Shown piece by piece: positions 9,259 to 17,763 of a stretch of 43,360 nt of DNA (position 1 is the first letter of the stretch; the number at the start of each line of letters is the position of its first letter). Under the pieces are notes generated by a model. That model ran no database searches and had not been told where the DNA came from. It was given only the letters and a program-made list of their open reading frames with translations. The stretch is from Treponema bryantii (lineage in GTDB: Bacteria > Spirochaetota > Spirochaetia > Treponematales > Treponemataceae). Both the position numbers and the translations under genes were made by a program. The stretch spans positions 1 to 43,360 of the forward strand of contig SUWN01000017.1 in the NCBI GenBank assembly GCA_015061465.1, in the 5' to 3' direction.

Positions 9259-9810
9259 ATGTACAAATTGAATAAAGAAGTTAGAATTGCAATTAGTGGT
9301 AAATCAGGTTGTGGAAATACAACTGTAAGTTCATTACTCGCAAAAACTCTCGATATAACTTTAATAAATTATACTTTTAGACAGATGGCCGCAGAACGAA
9401 ATATGACTTTAGCAGAAGTAATTGAAGCTGCAAAAACAGATGATTCTTTTGATAAATACGTTGATAATCATCAAGTAGAACTTGCAATGAAAGAATCGTG
9501 TGTTTTAGGAAGCAGACTTGCAATTTGGATGTTGGAAAAAGCTGATTTAAAAGTTTATCTTTATGCTAGTGATGATTTACGTGCAGGAAGAATTCTTAAT
9601 CGTGAAGGTGGAGATTTACAAGAAATAAAAAATTTTACATCAATGCGCGATTCTGAAGATTCAAGAAGATATAAAACTCTTTACAACATTGATAATAACA
9701 ATTACGAATTTGCAGATTTGATAATTGATACACAAGATAAAACTCCAGAACAAATTGTTCAACTTATTTTAGATGAACTTGAAAATAAACATTTTGTAAC
9801 AAGATTATAA
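9259..9810 (+). CDS. Cytidylate kinase-like P-loop kinase
   Basis: Small nucleoside-monophosphate kinase of 183 residues resembling the archaeal-type CMP kinase/cytidylate kinase-like family. The P-loop GKSGCGNTT lies at about residues 14-22. There is a LID-like arginine region (DLRAGRILNREGGD and MRDSEDSRRYKTLYNID) and the sequence ends with YEFADLIIDT, typical of this family. The ATG at 9259 is preferred to the GTG at 9253 because GAGG at 9250-9253 serves it. Substrate is probably CMP or dCMP, but related members are uncharacterised. It is the last gene before the rpsF promoter. Confidence 0.8.
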   Translation: MYKLNKEVRIAISGKSGCGNTTVSSLLAKTLDITLINYTFRQMAAERNMTLAEVIEAAKTDDSFDKYVDNHQVELAMKESCVLGSRLAIWMLEKADLKVYLYASDDLRAGRILNREGGDLQEIKNFTSMRDSEDSRRYKTLYNIDNNNYEFADLIIDTQDKTPEQIVQLILDELENKHFVTRL

Positions 9811-9822
9811 ATCTGCCTTGAA

Positions 9823-9854
9823 TTGACTTTATTAACTTAATTTATTATTATAAT
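9823..9854 (+). promoter_or_regulatory. Candidate promoter of the rpsF operon
   Basis: A perfect TATAAT at 9849-9854 is preceded by TTGACT at 9823-9828. The 20-base spacer is longer than optimal, so the -35 assignment is tentative. It would start transcription near 9861 and produce a leader of about 150 bases before rpsF. Confidence 0.45.
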
Positions 9855-9860
9855 AGAACA

Positions 9861-10010
9861 CCCCTTGGGATTCCGTTACGGGAATTTCCTTTGTCCATAA
9901 GGAGGAATGAAAAACTCATTTGTTTTTCAGGTACAATTTTTTAATCGTCGATTCTAAAAATTGCTATTTGTGCCTCCAACCTGCATTTTGCAGAAATCTA
10001 GGAGATACTT
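9861..10010 (+). promoter_or_regulatory. Structured rpsF leader with a decoy anti-anti-SD
   Basis: The leader contains a strong Shine-Dalgarno-like AAGGAGG at 9899-9905 that no well-spaced start uses. CTCC at 9974-9977 can pair either with that sequence or with GGAG at 10001-10004, the real ribosome binding site of rpsF. In the second fold it would close over a perfect small hairpin CTGCA-TTT-TGCAG (9981-9993) and mask translation. The two pairings exclude each other, which is the pattern of a translational switch. S6/S18 autoregulation of such operons is known in other bacteria; applying it here is inference. Confidence 0.4.
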
Positions 10011-10295
10011 ATGAAAAAGTATGAACTTATGACAATTTATCCATTAGATGATGAAAAGTCAAAAAAAGGTGCTGAAGACGTAAAAACAGCATTAGCAAAC
10101 TTCGGTGCAGAAATCGAAGAAGAAAAACCATTTGGAGATCGTGATCTTACTTACGAAATCAACAAACAGAAACGTGGTCGTTTCGTTCTTTACACAATGA
10201 AACTTAATCCTAACAAAATTGTTGAAATTGAAAAATTATTCAAAATCAACATGAATCTTTTAAAATATCAGTTTGTAAAACTGGAAGAAAAATAA
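10011..10295 (+). CDS. rpsF: 30S ribosomal protein S6
   Basis: Ribosomal protein S6 of 94 residues, which binds 16S rRNA as a dimer with S18. The family pattern YELMTIYPLDDEK at the N-terminus and LTYEINKQKRGRFVLY in the middle are clear. The ribosome binding site TAGGAG sits at 9999-10004. It is the first gene of the rpsF-ssb-rpsR-rplI-dnaB order, 22 bases before ssb. The upstream leader could control its translation. Confidence 0.97.
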   Translation: MKKYELMTIYPLDDEKSKKGAEDVKTALANFGAEIEEEKPFGDRDLTYEINKQKRGRFVLYTMKLNPNKIVEIEKLFKINMNLLKYQFVKLEEK

Positions 10296-10317
10296 TCTTA
10301 ATTAACAGAGGTATTTC

Positions 10318-10800
10318 ATGGCAGACGTAAATCACGTTATTCTAATTGGTCGTCTTACAAAAGACTTGGGTTCTGACGAAAGAAGTTTTGGTTATGTAAA
10401 TAATGGCCAAGCAAGAGCAAATGTGAGTATTGCTGTGAACAGAAACAAAAAAAGTGGTGATCAGTGGATTGATGAAACTAGCTACTTTGATGTTACAATT
10501 TGGGGAAAAACAGCAGAAAACTTAAAACCTTATTTAACAAAAGGTAAACAGATTGCTGTAGAAGGATACCTTAAACAAGACAGATGGGAAAAAGACGGGC
10601 AGAAATTTAGCAAAGTAACTGTTGTTGCAAACACAGTTCAACTTTTAGGTGGTAGATCTGATTCAAATCAATCTGCTGGGGGTGGTGCTCCAAAATTTCA
10701 GCCAAGAAATGATTCTATGAGTCAGTCTTTTGGTGAATCTTATTCAAATGATTCGTATGGTGGAACAGGTAACGATTTCCCTGAAGATATTCCATTTTAA
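10318..10800 (+). CDS. ssb: Single-stranded DNA-binding protein
   Basis: SSB of 160 residues. The OB fold covers about residues 1-112 (NHVILIGRLTKDLG, ANVSIAVNR, SYFDVTIWGKTAENL, GKQIAVEGYLKQDRW). A Gly/Ser/Asn-rich linker leads to the conserved acidic tip PEDIPF that recruits replication and repair proteins. Its placement between S6 and S18 genes is the common bacterial arrangement. AGAGG lies before the ATG. Confidence 0.97.
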   Translation: MADVNHVILIGRLTKDLGSDERSFGYVNNGQARANVSIAVNRNKKSGDQWIDETSYFDVTIWGKTAENLKPYLTKGKQIAVEGYLKQDRWEKDGQKFSKVTVVANTVQLLGGRSDSNQSAGGGAPKFQPRNDSMSQSFGESYSNDSYGGTGNDFPEDIPF

Positions 10801-10834
10801 TTAAGAGTTTAATAATCACAAATAGGAGATTACA

Positions 10835-11161
10835 ATGTCTGAAGAAATGATTGAAAAAGAAGATATGATGGCAAAAGATGTTGCTGTGAATGAAGTAACA
10901 GCTGAAAACGAAGGTAGAGAAGACGATAAAGACGGTCGCTCAAAAGGAAAAACATATTTCCGCAAAAAGGTTTGTCGTTTCTGTGCAAACAAAGCAAAAA
11001 TCGACTACAAAGATGCAGATGCGTTACGTCGTTATACAACAGAACGTGGAAAAATCTTACCACGTCGTATAACAGGAACATGTGCAAAACACCAGCGTGA
11101 ACTTGCAAAAGCTATCAAACGTGCACGTTCTATCTGTTTGTTGCCATACGTTGCAGACTAA
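10835..11161 (+). CDS. rpsR: 30S ribosomal protein S18 with N-terminal acidic extension
   Basis: S18 of 108 residues. The conserved core begins at about residue 40 ([10 protein letters not shown]) and runs through [20 protein letters not shown] and CAKHQREL. Cysteines in CRFC and GTCAKH suggest the zinc-binding form. About 37 residues precede the core, mostly acidic ([21 protein letters not shown]), longer than in most bacteria; spirochaetal S18 proteins often carry such a leader. The start at 10835 is supported by AGGAG at 10823-10827. Confidence 0.95.
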   Translation: MSEEMIEKEDMMAKDVAVNEVTAENEGREDDKDGRSKGKTYFRKKVCRFCANKAKIDYKDADALRRYTTERGKILPRRITGTCAKHQRELAKAIKRARSICLLPYVAD

Positions 11162-11176
11162 TTAAATTTTAATTTA

Positions 11177-11206
11177 GAGAGCGATCCAACTCCTGGTGAC
11201 GCTCTC
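11177..11206 (+). other. Hairpin between rpsR and rplI
   Basis: Perfect 7-bp inverted repeat GAGAGCG / CGCTCTC enclosing 16 bases, in which CCA/TGG can pair further. It is followed by A residues rather than T, so it is not an intrinsic terminator. It may protect mRNA ends, be a processing site, or adjust L9 translation. Confidence 0.55.
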
Positions 11207-11233
11207 AAAAAATAATAAAGAGGAGCTTGAAAA

Positions 11234-11704
11234 ATGAAAGTAATTCTTAATGTTGATGTTAAGTATTTAGGTGAAGAAGGTGATGTAAAAAACGTTGCAA
11301 CAGGTTATGCTCGTAACTATCTTCTTCCACGTAATCTTGCTGTACCTTACAATGAAGCTACAGTAATGATTTTTGAAGCACGCAAAGCTGAAATTGAAGC
11401 ACGTAAAGAACAAAAAAGAAAAGATTCAGCTAGCCTTAAAGAAAAACTTGAAGCTACAACAGTTGAACTTATCATGCCAGCAGGAAACAATGGTAAACTT
11501 TATGGTGCTGTAACTACAAACGTTGTTGCTGATTCTCTTTCTAAACTCGGTTTTGAAATCGAACGCAAAAAGATTGAACTTCCTGGTCTTGCAATCAAAA
11601 CTGTAGGTACATACAAAGCAATCATCAAGCTTTACGAAGCACAAACTGCAGAAATCCAAGTTGTTGTAAAAGCACAAGGTGATGAAGCTACAGAAGAAAA
11701 ATAA
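11234..11704 (+). CDS. rplI: 50S ribosomal protein L9
   Basis: L9 of 156 residues. The N-terminal rRNA-binding domain (VILNVDVKYLGEEGDVKNVA then GYARNYLLPRNLAVPY) is highly conserved, followed by the long connecting helix rich in K/E/R (about 45-75) and the C-terminal domain (GKLYGAVTTNVVADSL, KTVGTYKAIIKL). AGAGGAG at 11219-11225 is the ribosome binding site. A terminator follows. Confidence 0.97.
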   Translation: MKVILNVDVKYLGEEGDVKNVATGYARNYLLPRNLAVPYNEATVMIFEARKAEIEARKEQKRKDSASLKEKLEATTVELIMPAGNNGKLYGAVTTNVVADSLSKLGFEIERKKIELPGLAIKTVGTYKAIIKLYEAQTAEIQVVVKAQGDEATEEK

Positions 11705-11730
11705 TTAATTTTTTTATTATTTTTTCTTTA

Positions 11731-11771
11731 AAAAAAAGGGATTGTCTACTTGAAGACATCCCTTTTTTTTT
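11731..11771 (+). terminator. Intrinsic terminator after rplI
   Basis: Stem GGGAT-GTCT / AGAC-ATCCC (single bulged T) flanked by an A run upstream and nine T downstream. The A/T flanks make it potentially bidirectional. Confidence 0.85.
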
Positions 11772-11810
11772 CCAAAATAAAAAATATGTTTTATAAATGA
11801 GGGTAAAATA

Positions 11811-13133
11811 ATGGATATTAATTTGTCAGATAAAGTGCCACCGCACAGTATTGAATCAGAACAAGCTGTTTTAGGAGCTATATTACTTGATTGGGACTCA
11901 ATGTCTGAAGTTGTAACAACGCTTAAACCAGAAAAATTTTATTCATTACAAAACCAACTTATTTACGAAGCCTTATTTAAATTATTTACAAAGAATATTA
12001 AGGGCGATACTTTATCTTTAATTAACAAACTTACAGAAGATGGAAAATTAGAGCAGGCAGGCGGAACTGCTTATATTGCTTCTTTGACAGATAAAGTTCC
12101 TTCAAGTGAAAATATTGAATATTACGCGAATGTTGTAAAAGATAGAGCAACTCGTCGCGATTTAATAAAAGCTACTTCAGAAATAAGAAGTTCTGCATTT
12201 GAATTAAATCAAGAAAGTAACTTAATTCTTGATCAGGCAGAAAAAAAGATTTTTGCTTTAGCAGAACATAGTGAAATGAGTGTAATTCATGATGTAAAAA
12301 ATGTCATGATTCAAGAAATCGATCTTATTGAAAAACGATTTAAAAGTAAAAATCAATTTACAGGAGTTCCAACAGGTTTTGCAAATCTTGATTCAATGAC
12401 TTCAGGATTCCAAAATTCTGATTTGATTATTCTTGGTGCTCGTCCATCTATTGGTAAAACAGCAATGGCTTTATCAATGATGCAACATATAAGTCTTGAC
12501 CGAAAGATTCCTTGTGGTTTCTTTTCTTTGGAAATGTCTACTGAATTAATTGGTATGCGTATTCTTGCTCAAGAATCACGTGTTTCAATGTCCAAAATTC
12601 GTAGTGGTATGATTAAAATTGATGAAATTCAAAAAATTCAGGATGCTGCTGGAAGATGGTTTGAAGCTCCTTTGTATATAGTTGATACTCCAAATATGCG
12701 TCTTTTGGAATTGCGTTCAATGGCACGTCGCATGGTTGAAAAACACGGTGTAAAAATCATCTTTATTGACTATATCGGATTGATTGCTACAGATAATCCA
12801 ACCGCGCCTGTTTTTGAACAAGTTTCTGAAATTTCCAAATCATTAAAAGCATTGGCTCGTGAGTTAAAAATCCCAATTGTTGCTTTATCACAAGTTTCCA
12901 GAAATGCAGAAGGTGAAGAACCAAACTTGGCACAACTTAGAGGTTCTGGTTCTGTTGAACAAGATGCCGACGTAGTAATGTTCTTACACAGAGAAAGATT
13001 AAAGGATGAATCACCAATTCAAGATGCAAAACTTATTCTTGCAAAACAGCGAAACGGTGCAACTGGTGATATAAAAATTAAATTTATTCCTGCATATTCA
13101 AAATTTGAAAATGCAGCAAAAGAAGAAGATTAG
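11811..13133 (+). CDS. dnaB: Replicative DNA helicase DnaB
   Basis: Hexameric replication-fork helicase, 440 residues, near the typical length. The N-terminal domain starts at PPHSIESEQAVLGAILLD (about 10-27). The RecA-like C-terminal domain has Walker A GARPSIGKT (about 209-217), the B motif IIFIDYIGLI, SQVSRNAE and the arginine-finger region LRGSGSVEQDADVVMFLHRE. GAGGG lies upstream of the ATG. Its stop codon overlaps the stop of the convergent sufS gene by two bases, and no terminator is seen between them. Confidence 0.97.
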   Translation: MDINLSDKVPPHSIESEQAVLGAILLDWDSMSEVVTTLKPEKFYSLQNQLIYEALFKLFTKNIKGDTLSLINKLTEDGKLEQAGGTAYIASLTDKVPSSENIEYYANVVKDRATRRDLIKATSEIRSSAFELNQESNLILDQAEKKIFALAEHSEMSVIHDVKNVMIQEIDLIEKRFKSKNQFTGVPTGFANLDSMTSGFQNSDLIILGARPSIGKTAMALSMMQHISLDRKIPCGFFSLEMSTELIGMRILAQESRVSMSKIRSGMIKIDEIQKIQDAAGRWFEAPLYIVDTPNMRLLELRSMARRMVEKHGVKIIFIDYIGLIATDNPTAPVFEQVSEISKSLKALARELKIPIVALSQVSRNAEGEEPNLAQLRGSGSVEQDADVVMFLHRERLKDESPIQDAKLILAKQRNGATGDIKIKFIPAYSKFENAAKEED

Positions 13134-14374
13134 TCTTTATAACCAGACCATTTTCTTAGTTGGGAGAGTTTATCTAAGAAAATATCAATTTCTGCTTCTG
13201 TGTTATAAAAATATAAACTTGCGCGCGCACTTGCATTAATTTGTAAATATTGTTGTAAAGGTTGCGCGCAATGATGTCCTGCTCTTATAGCAATTTTTTC
13301 TTCACTTAATAAAGATGCAATATCGTGAGGATGAACGCCATCAATTGTAAAAGTAACAATTCCACATCTTTTGCTTGGATCGTCACTTCCTACAAATTTT
13401 ACGTGTGGAATACTTTTCATTCCATCCATCAATCTTTTTGTTAAAATTAAATCGTGTTCTTGAATTTTATCAAAACCAACGTTGTTTAAGTAACGCATTG
13501 CAGCTGCCATTCCTACTGCATCGCCAGCACTTACTGTTCCCGCTTCAAATTTGTGTGGAACTTCTGCCCAAGTTGCTGTCTCTCGTGTTACATATTCAAT
13601 CATTTCGCCGCCTCTTAAAAATGGTGGCATTGATTCTAACAATTCTTTTTTTCCGTAGAGAGCGCCAATTCCCATTGGTCCACAAAGTTTATGTCCGCTT
13701 AAAGCAAAAAAATCAGCGTCTAAATCTTGAACATCAATTTTAAAATGTGGTGAAGATTGAGCTCCATCAACAATCATTATTGCGCCAACATCGTGAGCTG
13801 CTTTTGATAATTTTTTAATTGGATTTGTAATTCCCAAAACGTTACTTACATGAACACAAGAAACGATTTTTGTTTTCTTTGTGATTTTTTTTGAAATTTC
13901 TTCATCCGAAATTTCACCAGTTTGTTTGTCACATTCCAAATAAACTAATTTTGCGCCAGTAAAACCGCAAACCATTTGCCATGGAATAATATTTGAGTGA
14001 TGTTCCATTATAGAAATACAGATTTCATCACCTTCTTTTAGATTATTAACGCCGTAACTATAAGCAATTAAATTTAAGCTTTCTGTTGTATTTCTTGTAA
14101 AAATGATTTCAGAATTGTCGTTTGCATTTATAAATTTGGCAACTGTAGAACGAGCATCTTCATATGCAAAAGTTGCTCTTTCAGAAAGGCTATACAATCC
14201 TCGTAATGGATTTGCATTTGCAGTAGCATAAAAATGACTCATGGCATCTAAAACCAAATACGGACGTTGTGCAGTTGCAGCTGTATCAAAATAAATTAAT
14301 CCATTGTTGTGTTTTGAGTTATTTTCATCAATTGCTTTAAAAAAAGGAAAGTCCTTTCTGTATTTGTTTTCCAT
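13130..14374 (-). CDS. sufS: Cysteine desulfurase SufS
   Basis: PLP enzyme that removes sulfur from cysteine for Fe-S cluster assembly; 414 residues. The PLP lysine is in SGHKLCGPMG (Lys about 229), the cofactor Asp in IVDGAQSSPH (about 203) and the catalytic cysteine in RAGHHCAQP (Cys about 369), the group II/SufS pattern. It is the last gene of sufC-sufB-sufD-sufS, two bases after sufD. No sulfur-acceptor gene (sufE or sufU) follows within the window. The 3' end meets dnaB tail to tail. Confidence 0.96.
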   Translation of the reverse strand: MENKYRKDFPFFKAIDENNSKHNNGLIYFDTAATAQRPYLVLDAMSHFYATANANPLRGLYSLSERATFAYEDARSTVAKFINANDNSEIIFTRNTTESLNLIAYSYGVNNLKEGDEICISIMEHHSNIIPWQMVCGFTGAKLVYLECDKQTGEISDEEISKKITKKTKIVSCVHVSNVLGITNPIKKLSKAAHDVGAIMIVDGAQSSPHFKIDVQDLDADFFALSGHKLCGPMGIGALYGKKELLESMPPFLRGGEMIEYVTRETATWAEVPHKFEAGTVSAGDAVGMAAAMRYLNNVGFDKIQEHDLILTKRLMDGMKSIPHVKFVGSDDPSKRCGIVTFTIDGVHPHDIASLLSEEKIAIRAGHHCAQPLQQYLQINASARASLYFYNTEAEIDIFLDKLSQLRKWSGYKD

Positions 14375-14376
14375 AA

Positions 14377-15426
14377 TTAAATTGCCTTATTTATAAAATC
14401 TTCTATTTTGTCTTTAATTTCTTGATTTGGAATTTCATCAGAAACCGCCATAATTTTTGCTTTTGTCATGAGTTTTTTAATTTCATTTTCAGAAATTCCT
14501 CGTGTTTGCATGTAAAAAAGAATGTCTGAACTTAATTTTCCGATTGTACAACCGTGTTCACCTTCAACATCTTCTTCATCACAAAGAATAATTGGAATAG
14601 ATTTATTAACAACTTTTGGAGAAAGTAAAAGAGTTTCTTCCATCTCGTTGCCTTTTGCACCTTTACATCCATTCTTAAAATCAATTGTTCCTCTGTAAAC
14701 TTTTACGGCTTCATCTTTTACAGTTCCGTTTACATTCATGTTACAAGTTGATTTTTGTCCGTTGTGAATTACTACGTGATTCATATCAAGATTTTGTGAA
14801 TCTTTGCATAAATATCCTACATTAGAAACAAACTCTGATTTATAGCCATAAAGTGTAGTGTGCAATCCTGAAAAAACATTTTTTGCGCCAAGTTCAATTT
14901 GTGTGAATTTTGCCTTTGCATTTTCACCACAAACAAAAGATGTGTCATCGCTTTGATTTGCGTTTGCTCCTAATAATTGAACTTTTATAATGTGAACAAA
15001 TGCGTTTTCTTCCAAATAAACTTTTGTTTGAATTGCAGAAAAACATTCTTGATTTTTAGATGTATATAAATAAATCAAAGTTGCATTTGTATCTTTTTGG
15101 GCATGAATTATTTGAGAAGTTGCAGATTTTTCGTTTTCATCATATTCAAAATTAAAAATGATTGGTTCTGTGTTTTCTTTTGATAATTCAATGTATTGAG
15201 GATTTTTTACAATTTGACTGATTATATCTTCAATTTGTTTTCCGTTTGCAGAAACAGAAAATGGAAGTGAAGTAATCAATCCTTTTTTTGAAATTTCAAC
15301 ATTTGTATTTGATTGAATTGCAGGTTCTTTTACAGATAAATCAAAATCATCTGAAATTGAACCTTTATTCATTTTCATCCAATTCCATGTTAGGGCAGGG
15401 ATTTTATTAATTTCGATTGTTTGCAT
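14377..15426 (-). CDS. sufD: Fe-S cluster assembly scaffold subunit SufD
   Basis: SufD-type subunit of the SufBCD scaffold, 349 residues. The N-terminal part is divergent, with a short helix near WNWMKMN. The beta-helix core includes VVIHNGQKSTCNMNVNGTVKD and FKNGCKGAKGNEMEETLLLS. The family C-terminus GEHGCTIGKLSSDILFYM followed by TRGISENEIKKLM is clear. It overlaps the end of sufB by one base, suggesting coupled translation. Assignment as SufD rather than SufB rests on length and gene order. Confidence 0.92.
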   Translation of the reverse strand: MQTIEINKIPALTWNWMKMNKGSISDDFDLSVKEPAIQSNTNVEISKKGLITSLPFSVSANGKQIEDIISQIVKNPQYIELSKENTEPIIFNFEYDENEKSATSQIIHAQKDTNATLIYLYTSKNQECFSAIQTKVYLEENAFVHIIKVQLLGANANQSDDTSFVCGENAKAKFTQIELGAKNVFSGLHTTLYGYKSEFVSNVGYLCKDSQNLDMNHVVIHNGQKSTCNMNVNGTVKDEAVKVYRGTIDFKNGCKGAKGNEMEETLLLSPKVVNKSIPIILCDEEDVEGEHGCTIGKLSSDILFYMQTRGISENEIKKLMTKAKIMAVSDEIPNQEIKDKIEDFINKAI

Positions 15427-16841
15427 TATAGACCTCCCTTCATTTCTAAACGAATTAGATTATTCATTTCTACAGCATATTCAAGTGGTAATTCTTTACT
15501 TACAGGATTTGCAAAACCACTTACAATCATGCTTCTTGCTTCTTCTTCGCTGATTCCGCGTGACATTAAATAAAAAATTGCATCGTTACTTATTCGTCCA
15601 ATTTTTGCTTCGTGTCCAATGTCACAATCATCTGTAAGAATTTCCATTGCAGGAATTGTATCACTTCTAGATTCTGAATCTAACATCAAACTTTGACAAG
15701 AAACACTTGCTTTACTTCCAGTTGCATTTTTTGCTACGTAAATTGCTGAACGATATGTACTTGTTCCGCCACTTTTGGAAATTGATTTTGTTGTAATCAA
15801 ACTTGTTGTGTTTGGAGCCAAGTGAACCATTTTTGCACCAGTGTCAAGATTTTGGTCATTTCCAGCAAATGTAATTCCTGTAAAATCTGCACGTGCGTTT
15901 CTTCCAACTAAGTCACTTTCTGGATAAAGATATGAAACGTGACTTCCAAAACTTCCTGAAACCCATTCAATACTTGCGTCTTCTTCTACCAAAGCACGTT
16001 TTGTATTCAAGTTGTACATGTTTTTGGACCAGTTTTCTATTGTTGAATAACGAAGATGAGCGCCTTTTTTTACAAAAAGTTCAACACATCCTGCGTGAAG
16101 ATTTGCAACATTATATTTTGGGGCAGAACATCCTTCAATAAAGTGTAAATCTGCGCCTTCATCTACAATAATTAAAGTGTGTTCAAATTGACCAGCACCT
16201 TTTGCGTTTAATCTAAAATATGATTGAAGTGGGAACGAAAGATGAACACCTTTTGGAACATAAACAAAAGAACCTCCAGACCATGCCGCTCCGTGTAAAG
16301 CTGCAAATTTGTGGTCATTTGGTTTTACCAATGTCATAAAATATTCTTTTACCATTGGTCCCCATTCTTCACTTTTTAGAGCACTTTCAAAATCAGTATA
16401 AACAACACCTTCTTTTGAAACTTCTTCTCTTACGTTGTGATAAACAAGTTCAGAGTCAAATTGTGCACCAACTCCGGCAAGAGATTTTCTTTCGGCTTCA
16501 GGAATACCCAATTTTTCAAAAGTGTCTTTAATATCTTGTGGAACGCTTTCCCAATCAGCAGCCATTTTTGTTTTTGGACGAACATAAGTCGCAATATTTT
16601 CCATGTTCAAACCACTGATATCTGGCCCCCATTCAGGAACGCGTAATTTATTATAAATTTCAAGAGATTTTAGACGGAATTCTCTCATCCATTCAGGATC
16701 GCCTTTTTCTTCAGAAAGCTTTTGAATAATTTCTTTTGTGAGACCGTCTTCAATTCTGTAAAAATCGTTTTCATTTTCTTCGTATCTAAAATCATACAAA
16801 GAACGATTTATATCATTAATTTGTGTTTTTTCTTCACTCAT
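15426..16841 (-). CDS. sufB: Fe-S cluster assembly scaffold subunit SufB
   Basis: Core scaffold subunit of the SufBC2D complex, 471 residues. Conserved SufB stretches are visible: SGGSFVYVPKGVHLSFPLQ, FRLNAKGAGQFEHTLI, EGCSAPKY, VSGSFGSH and the C-terminal DIGHEAKIGRISNDAIFY with MSRGISEEEA. It overlaps sufC at its start and sufD at its end by one base each, so the four genes form a tight operon. Confidence 0.96.
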   Translation of the reverse strand: MSEEKTQINDINRSLYDFRYEENENDFYRIEDGLTKEIIQKLSEEKGDPEWMREFRLKSLEIYNKLRVPEWGPDISGLNMENIATYVRPKTKMAADWESVPQDIKDTFEKLGIPEAERKSLAGVGAQFDSELVYHNVREEVSKEGVVYTDFESALKSEEWGPMVKEYFMTLVKPNDHKFAALHGAAWSGGSFVYVPKGVHLSFPLQSYFRLNAKGAGQFEHTLIIVDEGADLHFIEGCSAPKYNVANLHAGCVELFVKKGAHLRYSTIENWSKNMYNLNTKRALVEEDASIEWVSGSFGSHVSYLYPESDLVGRNARADFTGITFAGNDQNLDTGAKMVHLAPNTTSLITTKSISKSGGTSTYRSAIYVAKNATGSKASVSCQSLMLDSESRSDTIPAMEILTDDCDIGHEAKIGRISNDAIFYLMSRGISEEEARSMIVSGFANPVSKELPLEYAVEMNNLIRLEMKGGL

Positions 16842-17587
16842 TATTCACAATCCTTTGGAATAAACTGTTCAAATCCATTGTTATTAATTTCTTGAATCAA
16901 TGAACCATCTCCAGTTTTTACAATATGTCCTTTTACGAGTACGTGTGTATAATCAACGTCTAAACTTTCTAAAATCTTTGTAGAGTGTGTAATAATTAAC
17001 AAAGAACCATTGTATTTTTCTTTATATTCTTTAATTCCTTTTGAAACAACGCGAACTGCATCAACGTCAAGCCCCGAATCGGTTTCATCCAAAATTGCAA
17101 ATTCTGGTTTTAACATCAAAAGTTGTAAAATTTCTGATTTTTTGCGTTCTCCACCAGAAAAACCAACATTTAAATCTCTTTTTGCGTAAGATGGATCCAT
17201 ATTAAGAAGTTCCATACAAGCTTTTAATTCTTTTTGAAAGTGGAAAAGTTTTACATGTTCACCAGTTTTTTGTTGAATTGATGAACGAATAAATGTTTCC
17301 AAAGAAATGCCTGGAATTTCTAATGGATTTTGGAACGACATAAACATTCCACATTTTGCACGTTTATCTGTAGATTCTTCTGTAATGTCTGTGTCATTAA
17401 ATAAGATTTTTCCACTTTGAACTTTGTAAGTAGGATTTCCCATCAATGTATTTCCAAGTGAAGATTTTCCAGCTCCATTTGGTCCCATAAGAACGTGGGT
17501 TTCGCCTTTATTAATTGTAAGATTTAAATCATTTAAAATAAGTTTATTTTCAATACCTGCATTTAAATTTTTTATTTCAAGTAACAT
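16841..17587 (-). CDS. sufC: Fe-S cluster assembly ATPase SufC
   Basis: ABC-type ATPase that drives the SufBCD scaffold; 248 residues. Walker A GPNGAGKSS is at about 35-43, the SufC-specific signature GFSGGERKKSEILQ at about 142 and Walker B AILDETDSGLDVDA follows. GAGGAAAA directly before the ATG is the ribosome binding site. It is the first gene of the operon. Upstream, reading in its direction, a TTACAT and a TATATT spaced 18 bases apart form a plausible promoter. No obvious IscR or Fur operator is visible. Confidence 0.97.
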   Translation of the reverse strand: MLLEIKNLNAGIENKLILNDLNLTINKGETHVLMGPNGAGKSSLGNTLMGNPTYKVQSGKILFNDTDITEESTDKRAKCGMFMSFQNPLEIPGISLETFIRSSIQQKTGEHVKLFHFQKELKACMELLNMDPSYAKRDLNVGFSGGERKKSEILQLLMLKPEFAILDETDSGLDVDAVRVVSKGIKEYKEKYNGSLLIITHSTKILESLDVDYTHVLVKGHIVKTGDGSLIQEINNNGFEQFIPKDCE

Positions 17588-17763
17588 AAATTTTCCTCAT
17601 AATTAAAATATAATAAACAAATTTATCCTAATGTAATAATACTAAAAAAAGTTATTTGACACAATATTTTATAGAAAGAAAGTATAGTTATACGATTTAT
17701 AAGAATTTTAATTTTAAAAATCTATGGTATATAAAAGTATTTTCTGCTATAGTTATTAATAAT

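Noticed and set aside
9907..9957. Upstream 16-codon ORF in the rpsF leader, after AAGGAGG
   Set aside because: The ATG begins one base after the Shine-Dalgarno sequence, too close for efficient initiation. A decoy or structural role for AAGGAGG is more plausible.
17656..17763. Upstream extension of the LPP20 lipoprotein from a TTG
   Set aside because: It would put 36 residues before a perfect lipoprotein signal peptide; the TTG lies in a TTGACA that looks like a -35 element.
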